From the IMG/VR virus record IMGVR_UViG_3300047678_000813, positions 1 through 40,506 of that record: a stretch of DNA of 40,506 nucleotides; one strand, written 5' to 3'. This document shows, piece by piece, positions 32,268 to 37,823 of the stretch. A program made the translations under genes and the position numbers. Every line of letters begins with the position of its first letter. The stretch's first letter is position 1. The notes under the pieces are model-generated. The model did no database searches, was not told the DNA's origin, and saw nothing but the letters and a program-made list of their open reading frames with translations. This stretch comes from a virus.

Positions 32268-32296
32268 AATGTACGCACAATCGCCGCATTGTGCAA
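32268..32296 (-). promoter_or_regulatory. cassette-borne promoter with operator palindrome
   Basis: On the minus strand TTGCAC, 17 nt, TACATT forms a promoter about 50 nt upstream of the 92-residue gene. Within it GCACAAT and ATTGTGC (32288-32294 and 32275-32281 on the plus strand) are perfect 7 bp arms separated by 6 bp, one helical repeat centre to centre. The palindrome spans the -35 to -10 spacer, the position for a repressor. The helix-turn-helix protein of the same cassette is the natural candidate to bind it. 32297-32377 shows nothing else. Confidence 0.65.
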
Positions 32297-32377
32297 ACAT
32301 TGCGTGCAAGGCCATGCGCCGCAGTCAACTATTACGCAAACATTCCGACGCGCTTCTGCTGTAGCCCAGCGGGAGCG

Positions 32378-32481
32378 CCATAACGTTCGAGCTTAACCGG
32401 ACGCAACGGCCGGCACGAACTGACAAGGAATGCTTGACTGTTGACCGGCCGTTGGGGCTCGGTTCGAGCGAGGGGTTGTGC
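32378..32481 (-). other. attC of cassette 5
   Basis: Read on the minus strand: R'' GCACAAC, L'' with TCGCTCGAACC, a long perfect stem CAACGGCCGG/CCGGCCGTTG, L' GGTTAAGC and R' CGTTATGGC. L'' has one base more than L', the extrahelical base that sets attC polarity. This half agrees with the published attC consensus (GCTKANCTCVRRCGTTAG). It is identical to the attC of cassette 3. Confidence 0.8.
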
Positions 32482-32517
32482 TTCACCCACCCGAAGCGCG
32501 CAACTGTAGGAACGCAA

Positions 32518-32766
32518 ATGGAACTGCGAAGTGGACGACTGATGGCGCTGGCCGCTGCGGCTGGCATGGCTGGCGAGTGGGCTGCGGTGCCCGACGAACT
32601 GGAGAAGATGGCGCAGGCCAAGATGCGCTTTGCCGCGATGGTCGGCACCGAGGCCAAGGTGAACATGCGCGGACAGCACCCGCTGGCGAAGTGGGGCCGC
32701 GACAAGCGCAAGGAAAAGGCGAAGGCCAAGATCGCGGCGGCTTCGCGCCGGAGGAACCGCAAGTGA
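32518..32766 (+). CDS. cassette 5 protein A, unknown function
   Basis: The 82-residue protein (MELRSGRLMALAAAAGMAGE) ends in a highly basic tail (DKRKEKAKAKIAAASRRRN) and may bind nucleic acid. It is preceded by AGGAA and followed by a second gene overlapping by GTGA. It runs opposite to the attC polarity. The 5' leader from the attC R'' box is about 40 nt, and the gene pair fills the cassette. A duplicate is at 33593-33841. Confidence 0.65.
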   Translation: MELRSGRLMALAAAAGMAGEWAAVPDELEKMAQAKMRFAAMVGTEAKVNMRGQHPLAKWGRDKRKEKAKAKIAAASRRRNRK

Positions 32767-33029
32767 GCGCGCAGCAGTTCCTGACCATCGCGGGCCGCTG
32801 GCGCGAACACGTCAAGGCGAGCGGCATTGACAAGGCGCTGCCGAAGCGCGAGCAGGGCCTGGCGATGATGATGTTCTACGCCGGCTTCAGTGCTGCGCTG
32901 GACGCGGGCCTTGAGGTGGCCGAGTTCCCGGAAGACGAGGCCATGCAGCTTCTGAGCGCGATGCACACCGAGGTGCAGCAAGTCGAGGCGCTGGCGGCCC
33001 GAGTGCTTTCTGGTGGCGCGCCGCAGTGA
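32763..33029 (+). CDS. cassette 5 protein B, unknown function
   Basis: The 88-residue protein starts at GTG behind an excellent GGAGGA site. It is helical (SAQQFLTIAGRWREHVKASG; EQGLAMMMFYAGFSAALDAG) and acidic toward the end. Its stop codon TGA lies directly beside GCACAAC, the start of the cassette on the minus strand. It looks like an ordinary phage or plasmid accessory protein; the family is unknown to me. Duplicate at 33838-34104. Confidence 0.65.
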   Translation: MSAQQFLTIAGRWREHVKASGIDKALPKREQGLAMMMFYAGFSAALDAGLEVAEFPEDEAMQLLSAMHTEVQQVEALAARVLSGGAPQ

Positions 33030-33030
33030 A

Positions 33031-33120
33031 GCACAACGTCGAAGCTAAGCGGGCGCCCCGTGCTGCTGGTGACGACACCCACAACTGATGTAGGCGCTCC
33101 GCTTGAGCGCAGGGTTCGGC
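33031..33120 (-). other. attC of cassette 4
   Basis: On the minus strand R'' GCCGAAC, L'' TGCGCTCAAGCGGAGCGCC, L' GGCGCCCGCTTAGCTTCGAC and R' GTTGTGC. GGCGC and GCGCC pairs extend the stem. The R'' is complementary to the first bases of the same cassette at 33453-33459. Confidence 0.78.
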
Positions 33121-33175
33121 CTCACTGGTGGCCGACGCTACCAACCGCCCGCAAGGGCACAACTGGAGAACGACG

Positions 33176-33451
33176 ATGACCAAGGTGAATGTGCAACTGG
33201 GCGACAAGGCCCGCGACACCGTGAGCGGCTTTGCTGGCGTGTGCGTGGCCCGCACCGAATGGCTGAACGGCTGCTGGCGCATGACGCTGCAACCGCAGGC
33301 GCTGGACAAGGACGGCAAGCCCTGCGAGGCGCAGACGTTCGATGATTTCCAACTGGAGGTGACCGAGCCGAAGCTACAGCCGGTTGGCAGCAAGGAAACC
33401 GGCGGCCCGCGCGATGCGCCTGCCAGGTCGCGCGACCCGGCGCGGGTGTGA
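33176..33451 (+). CDS. cassette 4 protein, phage-type
   Basis: The 91-residue protein (MTKVNVQLGDKARDTVSGFA, then ARTEWLNGCWRMTLQPQALD) has the look of a family of small phage proteins with the GDxxRDxVxGFxG and ARxEWLNGC pattern. GGAGA precedes the ATG by 7 nt. The last ~20 residues are low complexity. The stop TGA lies next to the attC R' core at 33453, so the gene fills the cassette but runs opposite to attC polarity. Confidence 0.7.
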   Translation: MTKVNVQLGDKARDTVSGFAGVCVARTEWLNGCWRMTLQPQALDKDGKPCEAQTFDDFQLEVTEPKLQPVGSKETGGPRDAPARSRDPARV

Positions 33452-33452
33452 G

Positions 33453-33556
33453 GCCGAACGTTCGAGCTTAACCGGACGCAACGGCCGGCACGAACTGACA
33501 AGGAATGCTTGACTGTTGACCGGCCGTTGGGGCTCGGTTCGAGCGAGGGGTTGTGC
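33453..33556 (-). other. attC of cassette 3
   Basis: Same sequence as the attC at 32378-32481 except for the outermost bases that belong to the neighbouring cassette (GGCCGAAC here instead of GCCATAAC), which is exactly what insertion of one cassette at two places predicts. Confidence 0.8.
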
Positions 33557-33592
33557 TTCACCCACCCGAAGCGCGCAACTGTAGGAACGCAA

Positions 33593-33841
33593 ATGGAACT
33601 GCGAAGTGGACGACTGATGGCGCTGGCCGCTGCGGCTGGCATGGCTGGCGAGTGGGCTGCGGTGCCCGACGAACTGGAGAAGATGGCGCAGGCCAAGATG
33701 CGCTTTGCCGCGATGGTCGGCACCGAGGCCAAGGTGAACATGCGCGGACAGCACCCGCTGGCGAAGTGGGGCCGCGACAAGCGCAAGGAAAAGGCGAAGG
33801 CCAAGATCGCGGCGGCTTCGCGCCGGAGGAACCGCAAGTGA
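33593..33841 (+). CDS. cassette 3 protein A (duplicate)
   Basis: Identical to the 82-residue basic protein at 32518-32766, with the same AGGAA site and the same overlap with the following gene. Confidence 0.65.
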   Translation: MELRSGRLMALAAAAGMAGEWAAVPDELEKMAQAKMRFAAMVGTEAKVNMRGQHPLAKWGRDKRKEKAKAKIAAASRRRNRK

Positions 33842-34104
33842 GCGCGCAGCAGTTCCTGACCATCGCGGGCCGCTGGCGCGAACACGTCAAGGCGAGCGGC
33901 ATTGACAAGGCGCTGCCGAAGCGCGAGCAGGGCCTGGCGATGATGATGTTCTACGCCGGCTTCAGTGCTGCGCTGGACGCGGGCCTTGAGGTGGCCGAGT
34001 TCCCGGAAGACGAGGCCATGCAGCTTCTGAGCGCGATGCACACCGAGGTGCAGCAAGTCGAGGCGCTGGCGGCCCGAGTGCTTTCTGGTGGCGCGCCGCA
34101 GTGA
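33838..34104 (+). CDS. cassette 3 protein B (duplicate)
   Basis: Identical to the 88-residue protein at 32763-33029. It too ends beside a GCACAAC core. Both copies are intact, so neither has begun to decay. Confidence 0.65.
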   Translation: MSAQQFLTIAGRWREHVKASGIDKALPKREQGLAMMMFYAGFSAALDAGLEVAEFPEDEAMQLLSAMHTEVQQVEALAARVLSGGAPQ

Positions 34105-34105
34105 A

Positions 34106-34225
34106 GCACAACGTTCGAGCTAAGGGGGCGCCAACAGCGCGAGGAAATGATGACTGACCACACTGCTACCGATGCGCCACCAGTGCGACTCGCTGTTGGT
34201 GCTCCCTTTCAGCGAGGGGTTAGCC
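34106..34225 (-). other. attC of cassette 2
   Basis: Minus strand: R'' GGCTAAC, L'' TCGCTGAAAGGGAGCACC, stem CAACAGCG/CGCTGTTG, L' GGCGCCCCCTTAGCTCGAAC, R' GTTGTGC. Its loop shares the sequence ATGACTGACNNCACTGCTACCGA (N = differing bases) with the loop of the cassette 6 attC, so the two long sites are related. On the plus strand the loop carries GAGGAAATGATG, a ribosome binding site and start codon. Confidence 0.78.
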
Positions 34226-34254
34226 GGCTGTTTGAAAACCGAGGAGAACTTTGC

Positions 34255-34533
34255 ATGAGTATGTTTGGCAGCATGAGAGGCACGGAGTACCGCGTGTGGT
34301 GCCCCGACCGTGGCGCAACCAAAGAGGACGGGCGCCGAATCTTGGCCTACGACGCAGAGAGCGCGGCGACCAAGTGGGCAGAGTGGGACGACGCCGCCAG
34401 CGCGGACTACACCATTGTTGGCGGCACACCGGCTGACGTGGTGGTGGCTGAAGAACGTGACGGCGCACCGGAACACCGATTCACGGTGTTTGGTGAGTCG
34501 CATCCCACGTACCGCGCACGGGCGGCAGCATGA
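34255..34533 (+). CDS. cassette 2 protein, phage-type
   Basis: The 92-residue protein (MSMFGSMRGTEYRVWCPDRG, then AYDAESAATKWAEWDDAASA and YTIVGGTPADVVV) matches a widespread type of small phage protein with a VWCPDRG motif. GAGGAGA precedes the ATG by 8 nt. An in-frame start at 34147, inside the attC loop, also has a ribosome binding site and would add 36 residues encoded by the attC. It overlaps the next gene by ATGA and runs opposite to attC polarity. Confidence 0.7.
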   Translation: MSMFGSMRGTEYRVWCPDRGATKEDGRRILAYDAESAATKWAEWDDAASADYTIVGGTPADVVVAEERDGAPEHRFTVFGESHPTYRARAAA

Positions 34534-35060
34534 GCATGGAGTGCCCGCCACTCCCGCCCACGCGCATGCGCCACCGTGGCGACAAGATCAACGCGCAGGG
34601 CCGCGTGTCCGCGCTGTGCTTTCCGAAGCCGCGCGCCATTGACATGAAGCGCGCGACCTGGGTGATGAGCGACGACGCGGTTACGTGCCCGAAATGCCGC
34701 GCGCTTATCTCGGCCCGCTGCGAGCCGGCTAACGTTGGAGCTGAGCCGGTGACCCCGGCCACGGAGGAAACGATGACCACAGAAGCAACGCCGGGGGCAC
34801 TCGGCTCGAACGACCGGTTGGGCGCTGTGTCCGAAGGGCTCTATTTGGCGAGCGAGCAACGTCCGCGCGATGGTGGGCCACGGTTCAGGGTGTCTGACGG
34901 CGGACGGGCGATCAGCGACGAGGATTTCATCTTTGACGCGCTGATCCGTGTGGGCGGCGACTTCGGCGGCGACGCGCTGCGGACGCGCTATGCACAGTGG
35001 ATGTGCGATGCACTGAACGAGGCCGACAAGACGCTGCCACGAGTGCCGCGTGGCGCCTAA
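34530..35060 (+). CDS. ORF spanning two cassettes across an attC
   Basis: The frame stays open for 176 codons through the attC at 34727-34823. The first ~65 residues are a phage-type zinc protein (VSALCFPKPRAIDMKRATWV, then AVTCPKCRALI). The attC contributes about 30 residues. The last ~75 (GLYLASEQRPRDGGPRFRVS, then FDALIRVGGDFGGDALRTRY) are an independent small protein of cassette 1, which could also start at ATG 34772, 6 nt after GGAGGAA inside the attC. Whether one fused protein or two separate proteins are made is unclear. The stop TAA lies in the attI core. Confidence 0.6.
   Translation: MSMECPPLPPTRMRHRGDKINAQGRVSALCFPKPRAIDMKRATWVMSDDAVTCPKCRALISARCEPANVGAEPVTPATEETMTTEATPGALGSNDRLGAVSEGLYLASEQRPRDGGPRFRVSDGGRAISDEDFIFDALIRVGGDFGGDALRTRYAQWMCDALNEADKTLPRVPRGA
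34727..34823 (-). other. attC of cassette 1
   Basis: Minus strand: R'' GCCCAAC, L'' CGTTCGAGCCGAGTGCCCCCGG, L' CCGGCTCAGCTCCAAC, R' GTTAGCC. R' GTTAGCC and the flanking GGC pair with the R'' of cassette 2 rather than with this R'', as expected for neighbouring cassettes. Confidence 0.75.
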
Positions 35061-35115
35061 CTTCAATTCGCCAGCACGCTAATTCAATCTCCGTTGCATA
35101 ACACGGCACGACGCG
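35055..35115 (-). other. probable attI site and intI promoter region
   Basis: On the minus strand the core GTTAGGC (35055-35061) starts cassette 1 and fits GTTRRRY. Between it and the integrase ATG lie 54 bp of AT-richer sequence with no attC-like arms on the core side, which is how attI differs from attC. Two TTCAAT repeats (35062, 35083) may be integrase binding or promoter elements. The exact attI limits and promoters cannot be set by eye. Confidence 0.65.
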
Positions 35116-35178
35116 ATGCAAGTCATTGATTTACAAGCACCGGCCGGAATTACGCCTGACGCGCCGCCCGTGTTATGC
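35096..35178. repeat. 11 bp inverted repeat with attC-like cores over the intI start
   Basis: GCATAACACGG (35096-35106) and CCGTGTTATGC (35168-35178) are perfect arms; imperfect pairing goes on inward (CACGACGCG against CGCGCCGC). The outer ends GCATAAC and GTTATGC look like R''/R' cores about 83 bp apart, an attC-sized distance. One arm lies within the predicted integrase reading frame. It may be a degenerate attC, part of attI, or a control element. Confidence 0.55.
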
Positions 35179-36126
35179 GACACCAAGCCGCCGAAGCGCA
35201 TCGAAGACCTAATGCGCGAGGCCTGCTCAGTGCGCCACTACAGCCGGCGCACCTTCCAGGCCTACTGGCATTGGTCGAAGCGCTTCATCCTGTGGTCTGG
35301 CAAGCGGCACCCGAAGGACATGGGGCAGGCCGAGGTCTCGGCCTTTCTCACCTGGCTGGCCACCGAAGGCAAGGTATCCGCCAGCACACAGCGCCAAGCG
35401 CTTCACGGCATTCGCTGGGTGGACGGCATCGTGCGCGCCAAGCAGCCGCAACGCCTGCCCACGGTCCTGACGGTGCAGGAAGTGGCGGCCGTGCTGGCAA
35501 CCACCCGCGGCACGCCTGGCCTGTTCCTGCGGCTGCTCTACGGCACCGGCCTGCGCCTGATGGAAGGCCTGCGGCTGCGCGTGAAGGACATCGACTTTGC
35601 GCAGCGCCTTGTGCTCGTGCGCGGCGGCAAGGGCGACAAAGACCGCGTGACGGTGCTCCCGGCCGGACTGGTGCAACCGCTGCAGACGCTGCTCGAAGAG
35701 CGTCGCAGGTGGCACCAGGTGGACCTGTGCACGGGCCGCGCCAGCGTGGACCTACCCAACGCCCTGGCCAGGAAATATCCCACGGCCGCCAGCGAATGGG
35801 CCTGGCAGTATGTCTTCGCCACGGCCGACTATCACGTCAACCCCGACACCGGCGAGCGGCGGCGACACCACATCTTCGACTGGACCATCCAGCGCGCCAT
35901 GAAAGAAGCTGTGCACGCCGCCGGCGTCTGCAAGCCCGCAACGCCGCACACCCTGCGTCACTGCTTCGCCACTCACCTGCTGCAAAGCGGCACCGACATC
36001 CGCAAGATCCAGGAACTGCTGGGCCATTCAAGCGTTGAGACGACGATGATTTACACCCACGTGGCGGGCATGGGCAGCGCAGGAGTGAGAAGCCCGCTTG
36101 ACGCCATGATGGGGCCCCGCGCATGA
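35116..36126 (+). CDS. intI: integron integrase IntI with N-terminal deletion
   Basis: The 336-residue tyrosine recombinase carries out attC x attI recombination. It has the IntI-specific insert (LARKYPTAASEWAWQYVF near 230-250) that separates IntI from other tyrosine recombinases. Catalytic residues are present: Arg in LLYGTGLRLMEGLRL (near 150), Lys in GGKGDKDR, HTLRHCF (HxxR), LLGHSSVETTMIYTH with His and the Tyr nucleophile. Compared with IntI1, the segment between TQRQAL and QRLPTVLT has 15 residues (HGIRWVDGIVRAKQP) where IntI1 has 27, so about 12 residues, the last core-binding helix, are missing. The stop overlaps the excisionase-like start by ATGA. A start further in is possible because the first 20 residues overlap an inverted repeat. 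Confidence 0.88.
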   Translation: MQVIDLQAPAGITPDAPPVLCDTKPPKRIEDLMREACSVRHYSRRTFQAYWHWSKRFILWSGKRHPKDMGQAEVSAFLTWLATEGKVSASTQRQALHGIRWVDGIVRAKQPQRLPTVLTVQEVAAVLATTRGTPGLFLRLLYGTGLRLMEGLRLRVKDIDFAQRLVLVRGGKGDKDRVTVLPAGLVQPLQTLLEERRRWHQVDLCTGRASVDLPNALARKYPTAASEWAWQYVFATADYHVNPDTGERRRHHIFDWTIQRAMKEAVHAAGVCKPATPHTLRHCFATHLLQSGTDIRKIQELLGHSSVETTMIYTHVAGMGSAGVRSPLDAMMGPRA

Positions 36127-36419
36127 CGCTGCAGGTCTACACCGCAGCCCAGGCCGCCGAGCTGCTCGGGTGCGCACAGGGCACCGTCGAAGACATGGCC
36201 CGGGACGGCCGCCTGCCCGGCATCAAGCCCGGCGGCACTTGGGTGTTTCCGGCCGGCGCGCTGGCCCTGCGGCTGGACGAGCTCGCCCTCGAGGAAGCCG
36301 CCGCGCGGCGCAAGCCGCTGCCACCGTCCGCAAGCACCCGGCCACCCGCGCCGTCCGCCAGGCGCGGCCCCAAGCCGCGGCCACTACCCCGCCTGGTGGA
36401 CGTTGGCGAGGGCGGCTGA
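36123..36419 (+). CDS. excisionase-like helix-turn-helix protein
   Basis: The 98-residue protein has an N-terminal MerR-type helix-turn-helix (TAAQAAELLGCAQGTVEDMA, then GRLPGIKPGGTWVFPAGALA) of about 55 residues, typical of excisionase-like or HTH_17 proteins beside phage integrases, and a basic Pro-rich tail. Convergent to the integrase gene with 3 nt between stops. Excisionase function is inferred from position; the fold is clear. Confidence 0.75.
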   Translation: MTLQVYTAAQAAELLGCAQGTVEDMARDGRLPGIKPGGTWVFPAGALALRLDELALEEAAARRKPLPPSASTRPPAPSARRGPKPRPLPRLVDVGEGG

Positions 36420-36422
36420 CCC

Positions 36423-37583
36423 CTACCCCAGTCGCGCCGCCAGATCCTCGCCGCGCAGGCTGGCGTACCTCAGCGCCATGGCCAGGCTCGACCAGCCCAT
36501 GATCCGCGCCACCTCCACGTCGGCGAACACCCAGCGCCCCGCGGCGTCCCGCAGCTCAAACCACCTGCAGGTGGCCTCGTGCCGCAGATCATGCTCCGTC
36601 AGGCCGGCCGCGCCGGCATAGTCGAACAGCGTGCGGAACCGCGCTGAAAGCCGCCGCGTGGCCGGGTCCAGCCCTTCCGGCGTGCCATCCCAATAGGGCC
36701 ACAGCAGCCCCACCCGCCCACGGCACCAGTCGGCCAGCGGCTGGCGCAGGTGCACCGGCACCGGCACCACCCGTGGCTTAGCCTGGCCGCGCACGCCCTT
36801 GCTGCCTTCCACCCGCAACACGCCCTTGCCCGGATCCACCTGGTCGACCCGCAGCCGGTACGCCTCGCGCAGTCGCAGGCCCGTGCTCACCAGCACATCG
36901 AACAACAGCGTCATGGGCGCGTCGCCCGCTTCGGCCCATGGGCGCTCACGGTCGGGGCGCTTTTCGCCGGCCAGGGCCCGACGGATGGCCGCTTCCTCGG
37001 CCGGCAGCACCCGGCGGTCGCGGTGCTGGTCCACCTTCGCAGGCAAGCCCTGCTGGGCCATGCGTTCGCGCTCGGCCGCGGTGTACTGGCTGTACCCCTT
37101 GGGCAGCAGCCGCAATGGGTTCACCGGCGCCACCGCATCCGCGGCGGCGTGCGTGGCCAGGTGCCAGTCCAGCACCCGCGCCAGGCCGCCCACGCGCTTG
37201 CGGATGGTGCCCGGCGCCAGGTGCTGCTCGAGCTTCATGCGGCGTACCCACGCATTCGCCCAGCGGAACGACACCTCGCTCAGCTTCACGGGTGCCAGCT
37301 CGTCCAGCATGCCGGCCAGCAGCCTGTCATCCGACGGTGTCAGGTGCGGCGCGCCGGCCAGGTACGCACGCACCACCGCCATCAGCGGCGGCGCCACGGC
37401 CGACGGTGCAGGCGTCTGCAGCTCCGTCGGCAGCACACCGGCGTCCAGCATCGCATCCAGCTGCTGCCCGTAAGCCTGCGCCTCGGGCTCGGCGCCGAAG
37501 GTGGCATAGAACGGCCGCGGCAGCAGCTTGTGCTTGACCCGCAGTTCCCAGCGCCGCCCACGCGGCCGGACGTGGTACGCCAT
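36423..37583 (-). CDS. prophage tyrosine integrase
   Basis: The 386-residue protein is the phage integrase. The N-terminal part has a short arm-binding region (MAYHVRPRGRRWELRVKHKL), then a core-binding helical domain to about residue 190. The catalytic domain has VSTGLRLREAYRLRVDQVD (first Arg), GVRGQAKPRVVPVP (Lys region), LTEHDLRHEATCRW (HxLRH) and WSSLAMALRYASLRG (Tyr). It starts 166 bp from tRNA-Cys and reads away from it, the usual geometry for an integrase by an attachment site in a tRNA 3' end. Confidence 0.9.
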   Translation of the reverse strand: MAYHVRPRGRRWELRVKHKLLPRPFYATFGAEPEAQAYGQQLDAMLDAGVLPTELQTPAPSAVAPPLMAVVRAYLAGAPHLTPSDDRLLAGMLDELAPVKLSEVSFRWANAWVRRMKLEQHLAPGTIRKRVGGLARVLDWHLATHAAADAVAPVNPLRLLPKGYSQYTAAERERMAQQGLPAKVDQHRDRRVLPAEEAAIRRALAGEKRPDRERPWAEAGDAPMTLLFDVLVSTGLRLREAYRLRVDQVDPGKGVLRVEGSKGVRGQAKPRVVPVPVHLRQPLADWCRGRVGLLWPYWDGTPEGLDPATRRLSARFRTLFDYAGAAGLTEHDLRHEATCRWFELRDAAGRWVFADVEVARIMGWSSLAMALRYASLRGEDLAARLG

Positions 37584-37630
37584 CGGCAGACTCCCGCCAC
37601 TCGACTGGACGCCCAGCGCAATCCGTCTTG

Positions 37631-37660
37631 AGGTGGCATTGCCACCTATTTCGGGTGGCG
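37631..37660. repeat. GGTGGC repeats upstream of the integrase
   Basis: AGGTGGCA and TGCCACCT form a perfect inverted repeat with 1 nt between (37631-37647), and GGTGGCG follows at 37654. They lie between the integrase start and the tRNA. Integrase arm sites, an excisionase site or an operator of the integrase gene are all possible. Confidence 0.5.
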
Positions 37661-37749
37661 TCCCGAGGAGTGTGGCGGATTTCCAGCGGCTTGAGGCGGC
37701 GCGAGAAATTGCGCTTCGCCTCTAAGTGCCTGATTTTGCTGAAGAATTT

Positions 37750-37823
37750 TGGAGGCGCGATCCGGAGTCGAACCGGACTGGACGGATTTGCAATCCGTTG
37801 CATAACCGCTTTGCTATCGCGCC
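37750..37823 (-). tRNA. tRNA-Cys(GCA)
   Basis: GGCGCGA and TCGCGCC form the acceptor stem; the anticodon stem-loop reads GGATTGCAAATCC with anticodon GCA; the T loop GGTTCGACTCC is intact and CCA is encoded. The 3' end faces the prophage, so it is the probable attB, restored after integration. Confidence 0.93.

Larger units (their letters stand above)
32382..33039. repeat. 658 bp direct repeat, copy 1 (cassette 5)
   Basis: This stretch is identical to 33457-34114 as far as I could compare. Its limits match the cut points AA^C of the minus-strand attC sites to within the shared core bases, so it is one cassette present twice, with cassette 4 between the copies. Confidence 0.85.
33457..34114. 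repeat. 658 bp direct repeat, copy 2 (cassette 3)
   Basis: Second copy of 32382-33039, offset by 1075 bp, with no difference that I could find. The lack of divergence implies a recent duplication or double insertion. Confidence 0.85.
31657..36126. mobile_element. integron inside the prophage: intI, attI and six cassettes
   Basis: An IntI-type integrase at the right end is followed on its 5' side by a probable attI and six attC-bounded cassettes. In integron order (minus strand, from attI) they are 34733-35060, 34112-34732, 33459-34111, 33037-33458, 32384-33036 and 31657-32383. Each begins with bases complementary to the R'' box of its own attC: GTTAGCCGGC with GCCGGCTAAC, GTTATGGCGCT with AGCGCCATAAC. 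That is how circular cassettes close, so boundaries are firm. Cassettes 3 and 5 are identical. The element is flanked by phage genes on both sides (ParB-like left, excisionase-like right). Confidence 0.85.

Noticed and set aside
32325-32981. Long minus-strand open frame through cassette 5 and its attC (and a matching one at 32887-34056)
   Set aside because: It has no ribosome binding site, runs through two attC sites and its composition is that of an antisense shadow, whereas the plus strand has two coupled genes with good sites. The part ending NPSLEPSPNG is simply attC sequence translated.
31657-35060. Plus-strand orientation for the whole cassette array
   Set aside because: Gene starts and stops would fit classical cassettes on the plus strand, but the attC consensus, the extra base in L'', the limits of the duplication, the attI position and cassette 6 all favour minus. 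I kept the conflict as a finding.
35116-36126. A clinical class 1 integron
   Set aside because: No qacE, sul1 or resistance gene is present and the integrase differs clearly from IntI1; it belongs to the environmental type.
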